Assembly: GCA_022559845.1 (NCBI GenBank)
Contig: CM040118.1
Coordinates: forward strand, 265,321,519 to 265,385,518
Reading direction: 5' to 3'
From: Amorphophallus konjac
Taxonomy: Eukaryota > Streptophyta > Magnoliopsida > Alismatales > Araceae
DNA length: 64,000 nucleotides
How positions within the stretch are numbered: position 1 is the stretch's first letter; every line of letters begins with the position of its first letter. The notes beneath the pieces were generated by a model. The model was not told the DNA's origin, searched no databases, and worked only from the letters and a program-made list of their open reading frames with translations. Positions 21,768 through 33,599 of the stretch are shown piece by piece. A program made the position numbers and the translations under genes.

Positions 21768-23821
21768 ATGGCTTCATCTGCTATAGATGCTTCGAAGGTT
21801 TCTTCGCCTTTGTTTGATGGTTCAGATTTTTTGATATGGCTGAGAGAAATGTACGTCTATGTCAAATTCACAGATCCACAATTGTGGAACCTTATATACA
21901 TTGGTCCAAATGAGCTGCCATCAGATTCAAATGTATGGTCAGCTGAACATAAGACCAAACATGACAATAACCTTGCTGCACTCAACTTAATCAAAGCTGA
22001 CAGATTACTTAATCTTGTGTCCAACAATAGCACAGCTCAGCAAGTTCTGGAAGTGTTGATGAACATCCATGAGAAAGAAGATCAAGAGCATCAATGCCTT
22101 ATGGCTGACCGATCAGAGCAGTCAAGCAATCCATCCTCATCTCAGGTAAGCTCTGATTCTGAAGACTTTACTTTTGAAGAGCTTATGGGTGCATATGATC
22201 AGTTCATCGAGCAGTACAAAAAAATGAAATCTGAAAATAAAAGATTGAAAAAGGATTTGAAGAAAAATAGTCAAAGTAAGAGTCATGCTTGTGAAAATTG
22301 TTCCAACCTTGAAGAGCTTAACAAAACTCTTGCTTTTGACTTGGATCTAAACAAACAAACCATCGTATGTCTAAGCGATGAAATCAGAATCCTTCAAGAA
22401 GAAATCATAAGGTTGGAAGAGACTGTACGAAAACTTAAAATCCAACCAATCCGTCAGAATGAAAGTCCTCTCTGTAACAATTGTTCAGCTTTTGAAGAGC
22501 TAAATGACACTCTTACCTCTGACTTGGATGTAAATAAGCAAACCATTACATGCCTAACAGATGAAAATGGAATCCTTCAAGCTGAAATCACTAGGTTGGA
22601 AGAAATCATAAGACAACTTCAAAACCAACCTAAATCAATCTCTAATGAACAAACCATGACGGACAAGCAAATCCCTAATACAAGGCTGATTGAAGAAATA
22701 AACATGGTAAAAGAACAAAACGACATGTTGCTTAAAAAACTATCCATTAATGAGAAGGGCAAGGGTATTGCCTATGACAGTTCTGAAAAACTGAATGAAC
22801 TTCAAATGGAGATTGAAAATTACAAGGGGGTTAATGCTATGCTCAATGAGCAATTGGCTATATGTGAGGAGGACCTCGCTGAAACCGAGCTGCACATCTC
22901 CTCATTGGAGAATGAAATCAAAGATATAAATGACTCTCTGTCTAAGTGTATGCAGGATAAGGAAAGCATGAACAAACTCTTGGAAACAAGAGTAAGTCAT
23001 CATGAAGTAGATTTGGGTTACAAACCCAAAAACTAACGATTCTTCGGAAGCAAGGCCTACATCACTTCTATCAAGGGTAAGAATGAAGCCAACACTTCTT
23101 ACCGCCTCCCAATACCGCATGCTAATCAGAAAAACCAAAAACGCATTGGTAAGCAGAAAGGGAAGGCTCTCATGCAACAACAGAACTGTAAGTCTGCTAG
23201 TCTTGACATGCACAATAGAAAAAGCCATGATGACTACCATGCCTCTCATAAAATGAATATTTATTGCTTTCATTGTGGCATGCTTGGTCACACTGTACAT
23301 GACTGTCTCACCTTGAATAATGATGAACTAAAAGCAGGAAAGAATTCAAGATTTGCTGTTGAAATCAAGGGCAAAAGATAGGTCAACCCTGGTAGTGGTC
23401 GTATGCAGCAGAACTCTGCACAGAACCGCATGGGGAATCAGAAGAGTCGACACTTTCATTCGGACAGGTCGACACTCCCCGTGACTTTCAACAGAAATCA
23501 CCCTCCTTGCTGCTACCACTGTGGAAAGATTGGCCACACAGTCCATGACTACTGGCGACTAAGTGGTAGGAGCTACTCTCATAATCAACATGACAGTACA
23601 TATGCTCACTCGCAATGGAACAATGCACATGTGCACAAAAAAAATGATAAATACCCTGTGCGTTGCTTCTATTGTGGTAAATATGGACATACATCCATTA
23701 ATTGTCCCTGGACGAGAGTGGGTGACCAGAAGGCAGCAAAGAAATTAAAGAAGATCAATTGCTAGAACTGCTGCTAACCAACAAGGACCCAAGCAAGCTT
23801 GGGTACCAAAAAATTTCAAAT
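21768..23821 (+). pseudogene. gag: S3 gag, with two in-frame stops
   Basis: The preferred start is ATG 21768 (MASSAIDASK), since the upstream open frame overlaps the PBS. One register is open to 23762 except for TAA at 23034-23036 and TAG at 23379-23381. The ending KQAWVPKNFK lies in another frame up to 23821. Order: copia gag N-terminus (FDGSDFLIWLREMYVY), an acidic Ser-rich linker, a coiled coil with a duplicated unit around ENCSNLEELNKTL and NNCSAFEELNDTL, then zinc knuckles CFHCGMLGHTVHDC, CYHCGKIGHTVHDY (last Cys lost) and CFYCGKYGHTSINC. The TAA is at the same codon as a stop in S2. Probably inactive as full-length Gag; the first 422 residues could still be made. Confidence 0.88.
23440..23475 (+). 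repeat. GTCGACAC pair inside the S3 gag frame
   Basis: AGTCGACACTTTC and AGGTCGACACTCC, 23 bases apart, between zinc-knuckle motifs. It is the LTR-array word in coding DNA. Confidence 0.6.
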
Positions 23822-24136
23822 AATAATTTCGGGTGTAGGGTGCCTTGGGGCTAAACACAGGACGCTCACGAAAATAAAAGTTCAAGGCACATGTATGTAG
23901 ATAATGTCATTTGTTTAATTGCTACATGATAGGCTTGCATTGTAAGTCACTGCATATTAGGGGTGTTATGTGTCAATAAATCATGCAAGAAGTTGTCTCC
24001 CTGAACTGTTGAGTTATCCTCTTTGTGTAAGATGAGTTTCTAGATTAGATTAATTACTTGCACCTTGCGTGACCTTTGGCATTTCAAATGGTCTAGAGCA
24101 GAAAGGCAAGTCAAGCTTGCCCGGAGCTCTCACTAT

Positions 24137-24168
24137 GCGTGAGCAGGATCTCAGATCCACACCTCCGC
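24137..24168 (+). promoter_or_regulatory. S3 conserved 3' hairpin, copy 1
   Basis: GCGTGAG (24137-24143) with CTCCGC (24163-24168) as outer stem with one bulged T; GGATCT (24146-24151) with AGATCC (24153-24158) as inner stem; GTACCAAAG follows at 24172. Confidence 0.75.
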
Positions 24169-24616
24169 CTTGTACCAAAGATCAATTGGTTCAGTTTCGT
24201 AATTCATGAAAAATTTGTCATGTTGATGAGATTGTTATGATAATTGAGTTGTTGTTTAAATCATGTCTAACATTTAACAACCATGTGAGCTTCTTCCTTA
24301 GCATTGATGATCATTGTTTTGATGATGTCTTGCATGGCTGCACATATCCCAACTCATCATCCTTGTGGACAAATAAGATACTGATTGTCTGTCCTAACTT
24401 CCATGAGCACTGGACAGAGGGGGAGTTTAAGAGTTTGCACCTAAGGGAAGAAATGCATTGCATCTGGGTGTGTTGTAGTCCATGAGCATCTACATGAAAT
24501 TTCATGCGACATCATGCATTTCATGATCAAAGGACCCAACTCTTCATGACCTCTTGGTATATAAAATGGTAAGCTGGAAGAAGGACAGATCACTTCTATC
24601 TGGAAACCCACATCAT

Positions 24617-24649
24617 GCGTGAGGTGGTCTTAAGACTTCAGTTCTCCGC
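24617..24649 (+). promoter_or_regulatory. S3 conserved 3' hairpin, copy 2
   Basis: The same outer stem, GCGTGAG and CTCCGC; inner stem GTCTT/AAGAC (24627-24636); followed by GGTACCAAAG. The inner stem differs from copy 1 on both sides. Confidence 0.75.
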
Positions 24650-25749
24650 CAGGTACCAAAGGTCAACCTATCATTAGAACAATCTAGATGTTCATATGAA
24701 TAACTCATCAAATTCCATACTTTGATCCCACTGCATGTGAGGCACTCAGAATTTAGACACTCAATGCACATAGTCAGGGGGAGTTCTTGCATTTCATGGT
24801 TTACCAACTTGCATGTCTATTCAGAATGCATTTCAAAAAATCCATGATTGCATAATATTGTAGTTTCATACACTCCATTGCATATCATGTTTGAAAAACA
24901 CAAAAATGCATAATCATCTTGTAGCATTTTTATTACATTGTGCATTCATTCAAGTCATATGCTGCACATTACATTGCAACCCTTGCATGGAACTAGGGGG
25001 AGTCAACATCAAAATTATGCATGCTTCATTCTACATATTGTTGACGTCCTTGCATAGATTGCATCCTTTCAGGGGGAGTTTGTCTTTCATGTCAAATCAG
25101 TCAAAACTCTGCCCTACTGTCAGAAAGGTTGACCTCACAACCTGACAGGTCAAACCCTCAGTTCAACCTAGCTGAAAATTGCATTCTGTCTGAGCTCAAG
25201 TGTCGACATATTCCTGTGTAAGTGTCGACACTTCCTTGCATATGTTGAACATATCATTTTCGTTCCAGTCTGAGCTCCGTGCATCATCCTCAAGGGGAGT
25301 GTTCATCACCAATTCCTACTTTCAATTCACGCTACACTTTCTTCTTGAACCAATCCACCGCATCATAATGCCTATCTCTGTTGTGGTTCAACTTGGATTC
25401 AAATTATCTTGAACTTCTTGGTGGACTCTCTATTTGCTATCAAGGTTATTTATCAGAGTAAATCTTTAAGAGGAATCTTCTTTTATAGAGATTTGTGACT
25501 GCCTCAAACATGAATGAATTTGGTTTAACATTAATGATTTCATGTGTCTTGAAGTCTATCTGTCTTGAAAATGTTTGTGATCGGACTTAATAGACTTAAA
25601 CCAATTTCTCATGTTGTTGTCCAGTTATGCCTTCTAAAATCTAAAAGTTTATTTTAAGTACAAAGGCAATTATGATTGAGAAACTTCTGTCCAAGTATTG
25701 TTTCTAAACAATCTATTTATGTGGGATTTCTAATGGCAAAAATAGTCAG

Positions 25750-25960
25750 AGCAATGACATTGTCTCATTGAGAAATATGTCTCCTCATAAATGAATTGAG
25801 ATGAGACATGTCATGAAGTGCCCTTGTTAACTCTACTATGTTTTAAGGTAAATCATGAGGCAGAGCAATGGCTAGTTGCTGAGAAACATGTCCCCTCATC
25901 AAGAATATGTGGAACGATATGTCATGAGGTGACAATGCTATCTCTGCTCTATTTGAAGCA
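25750..25960 (+). promoter_or_regulatory. S3 AGAGCAATG block, duplicated
   Basis: Two copies starting at about 25751 and 25862, each AGAGCAATG, TGAGAAA, TGTC, CCTCAT and ATGTCATGA. In the first, ATGACATTGTCTCAT can pair with ATGAGACATGTCAT about 30 bases on. In the second, GCAGAG can pair with CTCTGC at the far end. Confidence 0.65.
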
Positions 25961-27638
25961 TGACAGTCAGTCTTACCAATTACCTAGGGATACTTGCATC
26001 TAAACAATGTGTGTCCTTACGGATATGAGGCATGCACTTGACTCAATTGCTCGTAAAATCTTCATCTGTACTCAATGAATATTATGGTTGAGATTACAAA
26101 AGCTAAATGCACATCTATTGAAATTCTTAAATTCTATTTAGTCCTCATGCTTGTTTAATTTCAATACTTTTTAAGAGTTTGTCTCAAAGGAGCCAATGGA
26201 ATTGAATGAGTAAGATAAGAGGAGGTTAATCTGACGTCGATATGAATTTTTGGTTCATCTCTATCAAACTTGAATACAAATGTTTTCATGTGATTCTACT
26301 GAGTAGGCCGGAATTCATTAACATTAAACCAATCTAAGTGTATGGGCTAGTTCATTCGGGTTCTATAACTAAAAATTCTGAAAATTCCATAACTCTGATT
26401 TATGAACTTGGTCTTAGGGTAAAGAACCTTCATCTTCTATAAAGACAAGCTGTCTTTCTATATCCCCTGATCTTTGCCCTCTCTAGTCAAATGGCATCAA
26501 TGCTCTTTCATGACTTCCAACATTAGAAATCATTACACTCCTATCAATTATGGTCAGAGCATGCCATCCCTTCTTGAAATATCACTTCTTGATGCTCCTT
26601 GGTGTTTACCTTGCATGAAACATATTTACATCAATCATTGCTAGCATTGTTGCATGTGTATAACTTTGCAATCATCCATTGGACATAACAATTGGTATCA
26701 TCATCCATGCGCATCTGCCACAAGTCCTAGCATTATCGGCATTATGGTTACAACTCAACTGGTTTCAGTTTTTCATGCAATTGGGTGGACTGCATTCTTC
26801 AACTGTGTACACACATATCATGCATAGAAAACCCCAAAAGTCCCATGCATTGCATAGAAAATCCAAAAAGTATGAAAAATAGAAAACCACTAAAAATCTT
26901 GAAAAATCTGAAATCAAAAACGTGCTCTTTGGCTGCTATATTGCATCATGCTGCTGCAACCATGCCTTCAAATTTCAACTATCTTTGGCAACCCAACGGA
27001 CAATACCATTGATTCTTACATTTGGCCATGTTCGATAAATCCATATCACTCTTTGGTGTTTGTCCTAAAACTACCTCTCCAAGTTTGGTTGTTCACATCG
27101 GTTAACTTGTCAACTTTAATAAGTGTACAATCATTGGCATGTATTTCCACATCATTTTCTGGAATTATGGTATATTGACTGCACTGCTTGTGATCATACC
27201 TGCCCATAATTTGCCTACGAAAGATATATCTTTCCATCAATTGGTATTCGAAAGGAGGAGAGATTTAGGCATCTTTGGAAAGGTATTTCAGGTTGCTGCA
27301 CTTTAAGTTGCTCCCTCCAGGTATCTAATCTCTTTTACACTGTACATCCTATGCTAAAAATTTCCAACAATTGATGTGCTGCAATTTTCTTCACTCCTAC
27401 CTTCCTAATTATGCCATATATTCTCTCTAGTATGATAGTTTGATGATGTCAAAGGGGGAGATAATTGTATGAGTCATTAACTAAGGAATGCATAGGGGAG
27501 AGAGTCTTGAATACTTGCATAAGAATATATGGGGAGAAAATTATATGGGGAGATAATCATTGAAGGTCTTTGTGCTTTTATTCACGATTACAATCTTTTA
27601 ATCTCTGACTTCCAATATACTCATAATGACTCATAGCT

Positions 27639-27724
27639 CATAGTTGCCATCATCAAAAAGGGGGAGAATGTTGGACAAGTGTATAACATGTGTAACTCCA
27701 TTGTTTTGATAATGGCTGACTATG
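27639..27724 (+). promoter_or_regulatory. S3 PPT and inverted repeat across the junction
   Basis: Arm CATAGTTGCCATCATCAAAA (27639-27658), PPT AAAAAGGGGGAGA, LTR start at 27669, and arm TTTTGATAATGGCTGACTAT at 27704-27724. Confidence 0.8.
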
Positions 27725-30700
27725 TATGTTGGGCTTATGTATAATATTCTTTTGTTTCAATGATGTCTGACTATGATTCATTAATATAGTTTGACCTACA
27801 TTTGATAGAGACAAACACTCTTGCATTTCAGGTCAAGCCCACACCGACAACAAAGTGTGTCTGCAAAGATAGAAAGAAATCAAGTAAGACACACAGATGA
27901 GGCATTAGGCTGCACAAGAAAGAAGGACCAAGGTCGATGCAAGAAGGCCAAGGTAAATGACTAAGGTCCGTGCATGTCTTTATTGCGATACAGCAAAGGA
28001 AGATCGGTGCACATCCAATGCTAATCAATATCAGGTTTACCTTATGGCAAGACAAAGTCTGTGCATGTTGCTCAAGGTCCAAACATCAAGGTCTGAGCAT
28101 ACTCCAATCAAGGGTTGAATTAGAAAGAAAATATATCGACACCTTCGGATGACAACTCTACACATAAAGCATGTGTCGACACATCTAACAAATGTCTCGA
28201 CATCTCAAGAAGAAATCAGCTGAAGCAGAAGCCGTCCTCAAGACCATTCAAAGGAATGTCTCGACACATTGATAGGAAAGTGTCAACACATCAAAGTTCA
28301 ACCAGAACGGATATGAAACTGGCAGAAGCCGTCCTCAAGACCGTTCAAAGGAATGTCTCGACACATTGACAGGAATGTGTTGACACATCTAGGTTCAACC
28401 AGAACGTGTATGAAACCGGTAGAAGCTGTTCTCAAAACCTTTAAAGGGATGTCTCGACACACTAACAGAAATGTGTCGACACATTCGTGTGATAATTCCT
28501 ACACATGGCTCACATGTCTCGACACCGTTTGATGCTGTCTCGACACAGTCTTGATAACATCTTGGAACCAAGCATATATGTCTCGACACTGTCTTGTGAA
28601 GTCTCGACACATCTCTCATGGGCCTTCAAGATATTCAAAGGGTGTCCCTACACACTGAGTAAGGAGGTCGACACCCTTGTTCTTCCAAGAATCCTCAAGC
28701 CAATAATCTGTCAGATCAGTGGACCATCCAGAGAGAGAAAATGTCTACCGTAAATCATCAAAATCAATGATTTTGGGGTCTAGACCATGTCCCAAGGCTT
28801 GACTTTTGCTCAACCATCTTATCTCTCATTTGTCTACCTTTTGGAGATGGTTTTGTCAGAAATCCAGCTGAAAAAGTCACTTCAGTCTGTTGCGATGTCA
28901 GTCTTATCTGTCTGCCTGTCCAGACTGTCTACTGTTGGGAATAGGACACTCCGCAGTCTGCCACTATCTTGCTGTCGATCAATGGGCTGTCCAACCAGCC
29001 ACTATACGTAGAAGAGTACACCTGTGCAGAATGAGAAGACTACTTATTAGAGGGAGATTTATTGTGAATATCTGATGCTGTCTAAAGGGAAATCTGATTT
29101 GCTCCTTAACACTGTCTGTCATCGTACCTCCTTGTACTAAAAGTTGGGATCAGCCAATGGAAGACAGTAGGCCTGTAGGAGCATTTAATGAAAAGATCTC
29201 CAAGCATCTAAATGTAAAGCCAGGTGCTGCCACCGTCGAACATGGAACTTGCCTGGAAGACTCCAAGCTGTCACTTCACCCTGACGCATGCTTCAAGGGA
29301 AATTATGGAGGGAAAATACAGCCGGTGCAATGGTCCATCAGAGACTTCTTGGCGCCATTTTTTCCCTGGCTTTGCAACTAGTTTTTACCTATTTATACCA
29401 AGCTTCCTCAACTAAAGAAAGGGCTGCTACTGCCGTCCACACAGTGCCACACTCTAGACCAACCACCAAAAATATCGTAAGAAAGCGTGAGAGCAGCCCC
29501 AGCACTTGGTTGACATAGTCCAGTGCTGTGAGAGTAGAAGAAGAAGAGAGAGCAGCCTTGAGAGAGAAGACAAACCCTGCAGTCTACTGGTGTTTAAAGA
29601 AAAGGATCCTTGGATCCAATCTTGTAGTTGTGCCCACCAGCTCCGTTGTCTTGATCCATTCTCTTAGCTGGTGTCTACAAAATCTCTATTCCTTCTCCAC
29701 TACACTTACAGTATTCAATTTCTATTTGTTACGGTTTATCTATCACCAATACATCTAGCTTTTCTGATCCCCTGTTTTAGGGACCGGGTTCCCTCTGTGG
29801 TTTCAGAGGAAGAGAGGATCAGATCCTCTGGGTGATTCAAGCTGTTAGTCAGCAGAAAGCAAGCTGTGTTGCTCAGTTGTGTTGCTCAGCTGTGTAAGCA
29901 AGCTGTGCTGCTCAGCGGATCAAGCTGTGTGTCAACCGGAAAGCCACACTGAGTTTGGTGTGGGGTGGACGTAGGTTGTGGGCTAACAACCGAACCACCT
30001 TAAAATCCTTGTGTTGTGGGTTGTATACATTGTGAGCTTGTTCTATAACTTTTATCTCCATTTCACAGGTTCGTGTGCTACTTACGCTATTTATTTTCTC
30101 TGCACACTCAAGCGTTCTGCTTGCACACTAGTCTCATCTTGATCCTCCTGCTATCGTTGCTAACGTGCATCTTCTCAGGTGTCTGCAGCACTCTTGCTTA
30201 CAGACACTTTGAAGCATCTCCCTAGCTGAGGATGGTATCACGATGGGTGAGCAGCTTTCTCTCCTGTGTCTTTAAACGCATTAGCTCCTTGGGTTGCCTG
30301 CTGCACCATTGCACACAGGTATCAAGGTGAAAGCTTTGCCAAGGGAATTCACCTCGTTTGACACTCAGGCACCTTAGTGATCACCTCAGTTCTCACCCAC
30401 TAAGCAAGTCATTTCACACTCAGCTACTCTAATTTAAGATCTCTGTGGTTCGGATCCGTAGAAGGTGTGCCGACCTGCCCGCTCGGAGTATCGACCTGTG
30501 CTGTTCATATACCCAAGATCTGTAGAAGGTGTGTCGACCTACCCGTTGGGAGTGTCGACCTGTTTGAACTGAGGATCATGCTTTAACATTATTACTTGCT
30601 CCATTCCCATCTATTCTGCTGCGCTGTGTGTCTAAGTGTTTTATTGGTTTATAGGAGTGATTCATGTGTTAGGGGGTCAAGATTTAAATAGGCCATAGTT

Positions 30701-30760
30701 ATCAATAGGATCTATTCAACCCCCCCTTTTAGATCCGATTGCACTCCGTGGGACCCAACA
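27669..30760 (+). repeat. S3 3' LTR
   Basis: 3092 bp, same ends and contents as the 5' copy, followed by the target duplication TTGTA (30761-30765). The array copy is at 28130-28675, TATA at 29390-29397 and the leader structure at 29944-29999. Confidence 0.97.
28130..28675. repeat. S3 TGTCGACACA array, 3' copy
   Basis: The same unit order as at 19085-19600, with a few units altered (for example CGACACA to CAACACA). Confidence 0.85.
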
Positions 30761-30765
30761 TTGTA

Positions 30766-31273
30766 GTGGAGGTTCTCCACGTTCTTGCTAGTGCAAGGGA
30801 AGCCTCACTCGGTTGAGTGAGGGGTTGTCGTAGGTCTGCAGATCGAACCACCTTAAAAATTTTGTGTTCCTGTGAATTTGTGTGATTGCATTCCTTTCTC
30901 CTTTCTCCCTTCACAGGTTGGTTTGTTGATCACAGGCTTCATTTAAGTTCTTGCTCTCTTCTGCACGGTTATCTGACATACCTGTTGAGTGTTCGATTAA
31001 GGCTCCGTGAGAGCCACGTTCTATTTAGCACATTCTGGTTGTGCTATTCTCTAGGTGTCTTAGTTACTTATTGTGAGCTGCACTCGCTCCTTTCTGTCTG
31101 CACTCGTTTAGCTATTTGCTTATCGATTAGTGTTCTTTCTGCACTCGAATTACTGGTAGCATTATTTTGATTGGTGTCTAGATAATTTCTGTCCAAATTA
31201 GATTTTAAATTAGGGATAGTTTTTGAAAAGGATCTATTCACCCCCCCCTCTAGATCCGATTGCGCACCCAACA
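30766..31273 (+). repeat. S2 LTR, second part
   Basis: Resumes the S2 LTR after S3 and ends CACCCAACA at 31273, two bases before a perfect PBS. Contains the leader structure. Confidence 0.9.
30803..30858 (+). promoter_or_regulatory. S2 conserved leader structure
   Basis: CCTCACTC (30803-30810) pairs perfectly with GAGTGAGG (30815-30822). GTAGGTCTGCAGATC follows, then GAACCACC and TTAAAA. The outer second stem is weaker here (GGTTG against CCACC has one mismatch). Confidence 0.7.
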
Positions 31274-31275
31274 AT

Positions 31276-31287
31276 TGGTATCAGAGC
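31276..31287 (+). other. S2 primer binding site
   Basis: TGGTATCAGAGC, a perfect initiator-Met type site. Confidence 0.95.
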
Positions 31288-31346
31288 CAAGATTTTGACA
31301 TTCAGATCCAACGATTTGCAGAAAAGATCCCTGTGCGCTTATAATT

Positions 31347-33053
31347 ATGGATTTTTTCCCCGCACAAGTGTCAATGATTTCTTTACCAATTTTCGATGGT
31401 CTTAAGTTTACTACTTGGCTAGGCAGAATGTGCAGGTTTGTCAATTCTATTGATTCTAATCTCTGGAACCTGATTACACACGGTCCAAATCAATTGCCTC
31501 AAGATGAGACCAAATGGTCTGATGAGAATAGACTAACGAACTATGATAATCTCACAGTTCTAGACATTTTAAAGGCAACAGTTGATGTTAATCTATTTCC
31601 TTCTGTTTCAACTTGCTGGTCAGCCAAGGAAATTTGGGACTGTCTGACTACAATTCATGAGAATAAGATGGAGCAGAAGTGTTTAATGGCCAACAGTAGC
31701 GATCGGATCAGTGAAGAAAGTCAAGAGGTAACTTCTGAATCTGATGAGATTTCCTTCGAAGACTTAATGAATCTGTATGATGAACTGTTAGGTAAATATA
31801 AAAAAATAAAGTCTGAGAATAAAAAGCTGAAAAAGAAAGTTGAAAATATTGGTTGTGATAACTCTCCTTGTGATAATTGCTCTGCTCTAAAAGAATTGAA
31901 TGAATCTCTTCAGTTTGATGTTGATGTGCAGAAAGATGTAACTTCTAGTTTAAGAAAAGAAAATGAAATTCTTCTGGCTAGAATATCTAAACTGCAAGAA
32001 AATGAAAAAGAGCTGAAAGAAAAATTAAGTTCAATATCAGATGATCAGAAACTGATAAATGAACTAGATCAGAATAATGAGCTTATAAAAGAAAATGAAA
32101 AATTGAAAGAATTAAACACAGTCATGTCAGAGAGATTGCTCACTCTTGAAAAAGGAAAATGTGTGGCTATTGTTGAATCTGACAAATAACATGCACTTGA
32201 ACAAGAAATAGAAAGTCGTAAAACTATTAATGAAATGTTAAATAACAGAATCGCTGAGTATAAGGAGGAACTTCTTAGTTTTGAATTGCATATTTCATCA
32301 TTGGAAAATCAGATTTTAGAGTTGAATAATTCCCTGTCTAAATTTGTTGAAGGAAAGGATAACTTAGACAAACTTCTGGGGAGCAAGGTTAATTTTCAAA
32401 GTGAAGGGCTGGGTTACAAGCCTGAAAATTAAAAATCATTTGAGAATAAGTTGTTCACTTCATTTGTTAGAAGCCCAAGTGAAGCCAGCACCTCAAATTC
32501 ACCTCTAAAAGATTCATCATTCAGAAAATTCAAAAACAAAATCAAAATAAGAAAAAGAAAAACTTGTCCACTTGTTCTACTCTGCATGTTAGAAATTCAA
32601 ATCCTAAACACCATGCACCTAGGAAGATTCCTTCTTGCTTTTATTGTGGATTGCATGGACATGTCATGGAAGAATGCAGAATCATGAAGAGTGATGACTC
32701 GAAAACATGCAAGAAAAGAACTGGTTTTAAAAACTCAAAGTAGTTCTTTACCATAAAATCTTTTATGCATTGTAATCACTGTGGTAAAATAGGCCATACA
32801 GTTTCACATTGCTGGCAGCTGAAAAAGGAAAAGGATCCTCATACTAAAAATGTTAGATTCCCTACGTCCTCACGGAAATTTACTAACAATCTGAATAGAA
32901 CTTCAGTCAAGTCATATGTGAATTGTGATTACTGTGGAAAAGTTGGTCATAAAATGAATGATTGCTTCGTGATGAGACATGATGACGAGGTGACCTTTAG
33001 GAGAATAATCAATCATCCAATGATGAAGAAAAGAAATGTTCATTCAAAATCTC
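31347..33053 (+). pseudogene. gag: S2 gag, 5' part
   Basis: Starts at ATG 31347 (MDFFPAQVSM). It has the copia gag N-terminus (FDGLKFTTWLGRMCRFV) and a coiled coil, then TAA at 32187-32189 and TAA at 32430-32432 in the same frame. A frameshift before about 32636 puts the zinc knuckles (CFYCGLHGHVMEEC, CNHCGKIGHTVSHC, CDYCGKVGHKMNDC) in another register. T2 cuts it at 33053 in the target ATCTC. The second TAA is at the same codon as the S3 stop at 23034. Confidence 0.85.
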
Positions 33054-33371
33054 TGTAGATCCTAATTAGAAATCCACTTAATGAAAATTAATTAATAAGC
33101 AATGCAGTAATAGGAGAAAAACATGCACGAGGTGCACAAGGGGAGTCTGTGTGATCGCCAGAGACGCGAGGCCTCAAAAGATAATCAATAAAAACATAGG
33201 GAGGGTGATCGCGAAAAATACCTTAAAAGTGCGGGGATTGTGAGTGCTTTCCTTTCTCTTCAAGATCGGCCGGCCGACGAAGAGAGTTCTTGCTTTTTAT
33301 TACCCTTGCAAAAAAAAAGACACAAACACCAATGAAGATATGAATTAGAACATGGTGTGTAGCATCAAATT

Positions 33372-33379
33372 CTTATATA
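33372..33379 (-). promoter_or_regulatory. T2 3' LTR TATA box
   Basis: TATATAAG on the minus strand, with an identical copy in the 5' LTR at 42591-42598. Confidence 0.6.
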
Positions 33380-33599
33380 GTATGAGCATGAAAACATGTG
33401 CAAGAACATACCTTAAGGGTGGTTGCCCTTAAACCCCTATGCAAAGAGGGTGTGAAATATAATGATGAATGCAAACATTAAGAGGAGTGTGCAAGAGATT
33501 GCACTAAGGGGAGATATTCCCAACGTGGTTGAGAGAGGGAAAATTGATAAAAGAATAATGATGCAACATGCATGCGTGTATGTGAACTATACAGTAAAC

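Larger units (their letters stand above)
23822..27638 (+). other. S3 3' untranslated region
   Basis: 3.8 kb without a credible frame in the place of pol. It holds polypurine tracts (AGGGGGAGTT at about 24420, 24778, 25073 and others), two conserved hairpins (24137 and 24617), GTCGACA units at 25199-25230, the AGAGCAATG block (25750-25960) and a tract AAAGGGGGAGATAAT at about 27450. Confidence 0.7.
18584..30760 (+). mobile_element. S3: gag-only Sirevirus-like element
   Basis: Complete element flanked by the 5 bp duplication TTGTA. LTRs are 3108 and 3092 bp. The 6 kb internal part has gag followed by 3.8 kb of untranslated DNA and no pol. It inserted into the S2 LTR. Confidence 0.95.

Noticed and set aside
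24237..27240. Small frames in the S3 3' region as remnants of pol
   Set aside because: None shows protease, integrase, RT or RNase H motifs in any frame.
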